Shown: positions 1-4,892 of the stretch, piece after piece
How positions within the stretch are numbered: the first letter of the stretch is position 1
How the letters are laid out: every line of letters begins with the position of its first letter
Assembly: GCA_016256075.1 (NCBI GenBank)
Contig: SDVU01000803.1
Span: 1 to 10,428 of the forward strand
Length of the DNA stretch: 10,428 bases
Origin: Dictyocoela muelleri
Taxonomy: Eukaryota > Microsporidia
Direction: 5' to 3'
Notes under the pieces: model-generated
Seen by the model: only the letters and a program-made list of their open reading frames with translations
The model's database searches: none
Told to the model about the DNA's origin: nothing
Made by a program: the position numbers and the translations under genes

Positions 1-469
1 AAAAAATATACGTTCAGGGTATTAAGAAGATATACGTTCAAATATGTTTTGGGTTTTTGTAAGCTTCTATATTTGGAAATATACTGGTGTATCAAGTAAG
101 TAGTTAGTACAAATATAATTCTAAGTCATGAATGTCTCTAAGTATATTTAATTAAATGCTAATTATTTGAAATGAAACTATGAAAGGTAATAAATATAAA
201 ATATTGCTGATTCTAAATAATTCAATAGTCTATCCTATTGATTTCGATTTCTCTAATATCAAGATTATGCTTTTATCTACCTAATGCTGCATTACTAATT
301 TAGTCACACAAACAAGGTATATAAAATTTCAAGAATTTTTATAAAAGATATTTAAATAAAAAATTTTTGTTTAAATTCTATAAAGCGTGTGGTAAAGAAC
401 TGTGATAAATAAAATAATCAATAAATAGCTTTATACGATGCAAAGAGCTTTATATAGCCAACTTGGTTG
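1..469. other. Non-coding AT-rich stretch, no gene seen
   Basis: No reading frame of convincing length or composition is visible on either strand. The only clear structure is an 11-bp direct repeat, ATATACGTTCA, at 6-16 and 30-40, spaced by 24 bp. It could be the edge of a short tandem array lying outside the window. Stops are dense in all frames. The stretch may be the decayed upstream part of the broken frame that starts near 470, but nothing shows this directly. Confidence 0.5.
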
Positions 470-861
470 TAACCGTGAATACAATAATAAATTGTTTTAT
501 TAAAGCGCTTGAAAATAAAACTTCATGGGACAAGGTCAACCTTATGTGTTAATGCAGCTCACATGATGATTTTCTATTTGTGCAAATATTATTGATGATG
601 AAGAATTTATAGCTTCTTTATGTCAATTTGTAGATTCTGTTTTAAAAAATAATAAGTTAATGTTGATATTAATATAGGGGAAATAATAATATTACCACCA
701 GAAAAATATTTTATTATCTCGAAAATTCGGAATATTGGTTTTGAAATAATTTTCCATAGAAATTAGACAAATTTTTTGATTTTAAAGATGTAATAGTACA
801 AGAAAAAACAAAAGAACTCGTAAAGTCTCAGATTATTTTATTAGAGTTAAAAAAAACTTGA
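470..861 (+). pseudogene. Decayed protein-coding frame of unknown family
   Basis: Four consecutive stretches of protein-like translation lie in changing frames. About 470-530 includes the stretch FIKALENKTSWDKVNLMC. At 570-677 there is DDEEFIASLCQFVDSVLKNN. At 659-766 there is GEIIILPPEKYFIISKIRN, and at 760-861 KFFDFKDVIVQEKTKELVK followed by a stop. Each piece has the mixed charged and hydrophobic composition of a real protein, unlike the poly-K/N/F/I of random AT-rich DNA, and each picks up near where the previous one fails. I infer a former gene with about three frame changes plus stops. I do not recognise the family. Its end abuts the palindromes at 895-963 that also end the oppositely oriented MULE remnant, so the junction may mark an old insertion or rearrangement. 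Confidence 0.4.
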
Positions 862-894
862 TTTTAATATAAAGCATAATTTATTATCATTTAT

Positions 895-914
895 TTACAT
901 TAAGTTTAATGTAA
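895..914. repeat. Palindrome: 8-bp arms, AGTT loop
   Basis: TTACATTA (895-902) and TAATGTAA (907-914) are perfect reverse complements around AGTT. The sequence is a shorter relative of the palindrome at 938-963: both have a core of ACATTA, a 4-nt spacer ending in GTT, and TAATGT. It lies just beyond the truncated C-terminal end of the MULE remnant. Confidence 0.75.
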
Positions 915-937
915 CGCGACACATTTATTTCTGTTTA

Positions 938-963
938 TGTTCACATTACGTTTAATGTGAACA
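938..963. repeat. Palindrome: 11-bp arms, CGTT loop
   Basis: TGTTCACATTA (938-948) and TAATGTGAACA (953-963) are perfect reverse complements separated by CGTT. With the related palindrome 24 bp to the left it forms a pair of similar hairpins. Possible roles are the remnant of a transposon end, a small inserted hairpin repeat, or a protein-binding site. Confidence 0.8.
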
Positions 964-964
964 G

Positions 965-1760
965 TACTGATTTTTCGTCAAAATATTTGAATAAAATGGA
1001 AGTTACACCCTGAAAGCTTAGCAATAGGGTATGTCAATTTCAAAGCATCGAAGATATCCATACTAAAATCAGTTATTATATATCTATTAAAATCGAGTAA
1101 AATAATTTTCAATTGATTAAAAACTGTTAAATAAGATTCCGTGGTTCTTTATTTCATAAACGCGTACAATATCGAAATAATATTCCCAAAAAGATTATGT
1201 GAACAACAAATAATTGTGCAAAGCCTCTTGGAGCAGATTTAAATGTTTCTTCGCACAAAATGCAATTGTTCTTTTAGAAAGAATGAGAACATCTTCCCTG
1301 TAAAAAACAAGAATTCTGCTATTATCTTCTTTTCCAGTATCATATTGGAGAAAACTTTCTCAATCGTAATTATTTTTATACATCTCTAGTATATCTTCAC
1401 TATGCCGAACGACAGATGTTTTTTCAGGACGCCTGATACGAACGTAATTATCTCTCATGTTATCAATATCACCTAGTGTATGTATTTATTGAGTATTATA
1501 ATTACCATTAAGTTGAACAAGACTTTGATCAAATGAAATGCCTGTCGTCTAAGCATTGTTTTTAGTTCATTATTCAATTTTAACTTTATAATCTCTGATT
1601 TTCTGCTTCATGGAAATGTTCAAATGTTTTAAAGACATTTTTTACATAATGCCTGTGTAAAGACGATCTTTGCATGAGTTTACTACACATCTCCAGGACA
1701 ATGACGTCTTGTTACACCTATCGAAATTATAAATATGTCCATAATAGACCATTTTTTACC
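965..1760 (-). pseudogene. Broken FLYWCH + MULE-type transposase
   Basis: Read on the minus strand, this is a decayed transposase of the MULE/FLYWCH type, a DNA-transposon family common in microsporidia. At 1749-1642 a FLYWCH-like zinc finger is visible (YGHIYNFDRCNK, then SWRC and NSCKDRLYTG). At 1458-1362 comes the linker NMRDNYVRIRRPEKTSVVRH, and at about 1359-1230 KEDNSRILVFYREDVLILS. In a shifted frame follows the MULE core TFKSAPRGFAQLFVVHI, then ESYLTVFNQLKIILLDF, ITDF, and finally YPIAKLSGCNFHFIQIF at 1020-978. Where intact MULE proteins have a C-D-G-T-F type first catalytic site, a frame change occurs and the acidic residue is lost; the later TDFE-like motif reads TDFS. There are several frame changes and stops. 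The usual C-terminal region after GC-x-FH is missing, so the copy is truncated near 965. No terminal inverted repeats or target duplication were found. It is clearly non-functional. Confidence 0.85.
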
Positions 1761-1799
1761 ATTTATCTGTGTTTATAAATATTATATTGCATTATAAGT

Positions 1800-2086
1800 A
1801 CTGAGAGTTTTCGGAAACTCAACTTTTTAAATCCGACAACTCACCTCCGCTGAGTTGTCGAACAGCGAGAAAAAAGTAGTGAAAAATAAAAATTCATAAA
1901 AAGCTACTAATTACCTGTATCCTGCTGAGTCATTTATAAGAGTAAAATCGCGTATACAACTGTGCTTCTCAGTAGCTTTGAAAGTGACGTATTGTTGGAA
2001 CACCAAGAACCAAAGTTCACATACCATGGTATGAGACAACTCTGAGTTGGCAGCTATGGATGTTGTCAACATGTAATATATGTATA
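1800..2086 (+). repeat. Dispersed structured repeat, copy A
   Basis: This is one of three diverged copies of an undescribed repeat (B at 2280-2748, C at 9665-9955). Shared blocks are TAATTACC at 1918-1925, a CCTGCT-AGTCAT-like segment after it, GTAGCTT at 1972-1978 followed by a GTGACRTAT-like block, and a 3' block near 2047-2086 that closely matches copy B (AGCTATGGATGTTGT). Before TAATTACC come three hairpins: GAGTTT/AAACTC around TCGG (1805-1820), CGACAACTCA/TGAGTTGTCG (1834-1860), and AGTAG/CTACT (1875-1918). Copies B and C also have three hairpins there, with different sequences. No long frame and no transposase are present. It could be a structured non-coding RNA, a SINE-like or MITE-like repeat, or the untranslated end of a larger element. 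Strand is assigned by comparison between copies, not by any known transcript. Confidence 0.7.
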
Positions 2087-2279
2087 CGAATTAATTAACT
2101 TAAAGAAAAAGGCTAACTTTATAAGACCAAAAAAATAAAATTTAATTTATTTAGAATTTTTTGTTTTTATAATTTATTTAATTTGAAGAGCTTGGAATTC
2201 TTGAGACATAAAAGAAGGTCTTTCAATCCATGGGGTTAAACCCCGCCAATTCGTTATATACAATGTTTACAATATAATA

Positions 2280-2748
2280 TAGCTTATTGTGACTTGGTCT
2301 CAATGACAATTGAGCAGAAGAGAATCTCTAAGGTATATCCGTGAGGCTGCGACGCACTTCCCAAAATAAGTAGCAGAAATAAAAGACATGCAAAGCATAT
2401 AATTACCTATATCTGAGTTATTGTTAAAATGAAAATCGAGTATACAGCTAGGCCTCTGGGTAGCTTGGGAGTGACATATATTTTTACCCGACAAATTAAA
2501 GGTTTAATGACCAAAGTAGGAGATAATTGGATCACATGTATTATCTTGGCCCAGTGGCCATCACATGTATTATCTTCCCCGGAAAAAAACACTACAATTT
2601 CTAAAAAAATTTATCACTTCCAACACCTTGTTAAGTCTATCTTTTTGTATCACATGTATTTTCTTGCCACTGGTGAAAGATAATACATGTGATCCAGAGA
2701 ATTCTCCGGGTTGGTAGCTATGGATGTTGTAAGCATGTAATATATATA
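2280..2748 (+). repeat. Dispersed structured repeat, copy B (interrupted)
   Basis: It matches copy C from its 5' edge (ATAGCT, GACTTGGTCT, ATGACAAT, GAGCAG) and copies A and C through TAATTACC (2400-2407), ATCGAGTATACAGCTAGG and GTAGCTT (2460-2466). Its 3' block at 2711-2748 matches copy A (TAGCTATGGATGTTGTAAGC). The body is split by a 167-bp MITE at 2529-2695; without it the copy is about 300 bp, like A and C. Candidate hairpins at the three conserved places are weaker than in A and C: AGAG/CTCT (2319-2329), TGC/GCA (2348-2356) and ATGC/GCAT (2388-2398). An open frame of 84 codons running through the repeat and the MITE is taken as chance. Confidence 0.7.
2529..2695. mobile_element. 167-bp MITE with 19-bp perfect inverted ends
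   Basis: GGATCACATGTATTATCTT (2529-2547) is perfectly reverse-complementary to 2677-2695. Two further internal copies of the core lie in the same orientation as the left end: ATCACATGTATTATCTT at 2560-2576, and one with a single change at 2649-2665. The layout is therefore forward, forward, spacer, forward, reverse, and the right end alone can form a near-perfect hairpin. The flanking 8-mers AGATAATT (2521-2528) and AGAGAATT (2696-2703) match at 7 of 8 positions and look like a target-site duplication of the length Merlin-type elements make. No coding capacity is visible, so it would depend on a transposase supplied elsewhere. It interrupts repeat copy B, so it is younger than that copy. Its left motif resembles that of the 751-bp element at 2948-3698. 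Confidence 0.8.
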
Positions 2749-2947
2749 CTTTATATTCTAATTAAAAATAACAATCTTGTAGCCAAATTTGAAGTTAAAG
2801 AATTGACAATTATTTAATTTTCAAGATTAAAAGACTTCAATAATAAATTTTTAATAAGATTTTAAAAAATGACCTTGGTTCTTGTAGGGAATTTGGCCGT
2901 GATTTTATTATGTATTTTTTAAAATTAAAACAACACTTAAAAATGAA
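2749..2947. other. AT-rich spacer between repeat B and the 751-bp element
   Basis: No gene, hairpin or repeat stands out. Its last bases, AAAATGAA (2940-2947), are the proposed left target-duplication copy of the 751-bp element. Before that insertion this stretch would have been the immediate upstream region of the Merlin-like transposase and may hold the remains of its promoter. Confidence 0.4.
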
Positions 2948-3086
2948 GGATCATGCTTATTATATCCCCCAAAGTCATCATGCCTATTATATTCCCCCCA
3001 AAAAGAATTTCAATTAAATATACAATTATGTGTTCGATTGATTTTATTATGAGATTAACACTGTCAGCAGATGATGAGAGGCTTAT

Positions 3087-3440
3087 AAATTTTTGTTTCT
3101 CCAGCGTGTTAGAGCACCTCCTCCCTCAGATTTGTAAGTATTAATTGGTAAGAGCATAGAGTATGTTTCTTATTTAAAATAAGCTTTAAATCCCAAGATA
3201 AATCCATATATATTATTAATAATAAAAATTCGAAGATATATAGACACTTACTAAATTTGGTGAGAAACACTAAATTTAGTAAGCTTCTATATATCTTCGA
3301 ATTTTTATTATTAATAATATATGGATTTATCTTGAGATTTAAATCTTATTTGAAATAAGAAACATACTCTATGCTCTTACCAATTAATACTTACAAATCT
3401 GAGAGAGGGGGTGCTCTAACACACTGGAGAACCAAATTTA
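3087..3440. repeat. About 350-bp near-perfect palindrome
   Basis: The left arm (about 3087-3262) and right arm (about 3268-3440) are inverted copies around the 5-nt spacer AGAAA (3263-3267). By eye about 93% of paired positions agree, with one 2-nt length difference over about 165 bp. The innermost pairing is CTTACTAAATTTGGTG against CACTAAATTTAGTAAG. The outer arm contains a stretch that in one reading encodes INTYKSE-GGALT and similar on both arms, so the palindrome may have formed by inverted duplication of part of an element that once coded for protein. It lies inside the 751-bp element but off-centre (139 bp to its left, 258 bp to its right). Confidence 0.85.
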
Positions 3441-3653
3441 TTCATGAATATCGTCTAATTCACCATGAGAGAAATTGTGAGGGATTCCTTCATACATGTC
3501 TATCAATAAGTACAAGAAGACTTATGATGGATATACATGAAGAAGACCAACAGAAGGTGTTTGAAATAAAAAAATACGTACAAATAAGAAAAAATCTCTT
3601 TTGACGTTTTTAAATAAATTTTTAGATTTTTTTATTTTTTTAAAATTTTTAAT

Positions 3654-3698
3654 ATCATGCCTATTATATCCCCCCGGGGGATATAATAGGTATGATCC
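3654..3698. repeat. 45-bp palindromic right end of the 751-bp element
   Basis: A forward motif copy (3654-3675) and the inverted terminal repeat (3676-3698) meet at CCCCCCGGGGG. The arms pair over 21 positions with one mismatch. The very tight centre and the C/G runs stand out in this AT-rich DNA. In a transcript it would form a strong hairpin, but its sequence kinship with the left end shows it is a transposon end. Confidence 0.75.
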
Positions 3699-3701
3699 AA
3701 A

Positions 3702-4622
3702 ATGTTTAGCACTAGAATAAATGATGGCCAAATACGAGGAAAAAGCATGAAAAATATGTGCCGAGAGATTAAAAGGCCTTTTTATGAAATTTATTATTGT
3801 TTAAATACTTTGGCCGACTTAGACATTCTTAAGGAAACTATAATCTGTTCTAAATGTGGAAGCCAATCCAAGTTGACAAGATATAATAACAGAGGGTCTG
3901 CTAAAGGAGTCTATAGATGCTGCAATCACAGATGTAGTACTAGAATAAGAATAAGAATAAACAAAGGCGGTAAAAATGAGTTAACAATTTTCTGTGATCT
4001 TATTTTAAATTTTTTAACTAGATCTAGCTACTTCGAGAATAAGAAGCACGTTGTGAATTTCGGCATCTACCTTATCTATGACTAAATAAAGGCTAAGAGA
4101 ATATTTTGAGGTATTTAATAATTCAAGGCTTTTTATAAGAGGCACTGGTCGAATTGTTAAGGTTTATGATTCTGTTATCTGCAGGAGAGAGAAGATAAGA
4201 TCTCCAACATCTACTGACGACATTGTTCCTAAACTGTTTGGATTTTAGGTATTGTAGATGTCTCAGATACTTCTAATATTTATGTTGTGAGAGTCGAGAA
4301 TAGGTCGATTGGAACACTTACAAGAGAATTAGAAGAAAAAATAGCCGTAGGATCTATACTTTATAGCGATGGGCATCCTAGATATCCAGGCGTTTGTCGT
4401 AGAGGCTTACATCACGAAGTTATGAATCATTCGGATGGCTTTATTACTTCAGATGGCATCCATACTAACAATATTGAGAATGTTTGGTCGAGGCTTAAAT
4501 CTGAAATGACGAAATGTCATGGTGTAAAACGCACTGAAATAGATACTTTTTACATGAATTTATTTATAGACAGTATTACGTTAGAGAAGATTACTTTGAA
4601 GAGTTTTATGAATCTTATTTGA
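3702..4622 (+). pseudogene. Broken Merlin (IS1016/IS1595-like) transposase
   Basis: An N-terminal zinc ribbon is visible at residues 49-78 (CSKCGSQSKLTRYNNRGSAK, then YRCCNHRC), typical of ISXO2/IS1595 and eukaryotic Merlin transposases. After a stop at 4083-4085 the similarity continues in another frame from about 4090 (LREYFEVFNN, then RGTGRIVKVYDSVICRR) to a stop at 4246. It then returns to the first frame with WILGIVDVSDTS and, through 4622, LYSDGHPRYPGVCRRGLHHE, VMNHSDGF and HTNNIENVWSRLKSEM. The second catalytic Asp (codon 4368) and the final Glu (codon 4476) are kept. The first site reads VYDS where the family has V-D-E-S, so the first Asp appears lost unless the alignment is shifted by one residue. 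There are two frame changes and one further in-frame stop (4087-4089), so it is a dead copy. No downstream inverted end was found. The 751-bp element ends three bases before the ATG. Confidence 0.9.
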
Positions 4623-4892
4623 ATATTCTTAAATATCTACTAAATTAAACTCCTTAAACTTTTATTTGTTTTTAAATGTTTTGTTTTTTTAAACTTGTTT
4701 TTATGACCCAAAGGAGCTACCTTTGGTTCTGACCAAATGCCCTACAAGCACCATGACTTTAATACGATTTTTAAAAATGACTTTAATAAAAAAAATTACA
4801 TATGTTTTTTAAATACGATTTTTAAATATGCTTTTCAAATACGATTTTGAATTTAAAGTTTTTAATAAAAAAATAATTTTTAGAGAATCCCC
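4623..4892 (+). promoter_or_regulatory. sec24 upstream region with repeated AATACGATTTT motif
   Basis: AATACGATTTTTAAA occurs perfectly at 4761-4775 and 4812-4826, and AATACGATTTTGAA at 4838-4851, so there are three copies within 90 bp of the start codon, all in the orientation of sec24. A hairpin CCAAAGG/CCTTTGG (4708-4726) and an overlapping alternative TTTGGT/ACCAAA (4722-4737) lie farther up and may be the terminator or tail of the transposase remnant. CCCC at 4889-4892 touches the ATG; C-runs directly before the start codon are a described microsporidian start-region signal. The three repeats may be regulatory or simply a short local duplication. Confidence 0.45.

Larger units (their letters stand above)
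2948..3698. mobile_element. 751-bp non-autonomous element with 23-bp inverted ends
   Basis: The 23-bp left end (2948-2970: GGATCATGC, TTATTATAT, CCCCC) and the right end (3676-3698) are inverted repeats matching at 21 of 23 positions. A second copy of the motif in forward orientation follows the left end (2977-2999), and another forward copy abuts the right end (3654-3675), making a 45-bp near-perfect palindrome there. This four-motif layout is the same as in the 167-bp MITE at 2529-2695. The flanking 8-mers AAAATGAA and AAAATGTT agree at 6 of 8 positions and may be a decayed target duplication. The middle is a long palindrome (3087-3440). Short open frames (2953-3144 and 3371-3604, the latter containing MDIHEEDQQKVFEIKKYV) resemble no family I know. 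The element ends exactly at the start codon of the Merlin-like transposase remnant, but it carries no recognisable transposase and is probably mobilised in trans. Confidence 0.75.

Noticed and set aside
1800-2086. Ribosomal RNA fragment as the origin of the repeat family
   Set aside because: The structured look suggested it, but no universally conserved rRNA word that I know aligns with the shared blocks.
2429-2683. Open frame of 84 codons on the plus strand
   Set aside because: It runs across repeat copy B and into the MITE, so two unrelated non-coding elements form it; no protein-family motif is seen.
2953-3144. Open frame of 63 codons at the left of the 751-bp element
   Set aside because: It begins inside the terminal repeat and ends inside the palindrome arm; composition and motifs give no support for a protein.
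3654-3698. Strong hairpin read as a transcription terminator
   Set aside because: Its two halves match the left end of the 751-bp element, so it is a transposon end, and no intact gene ends before it.
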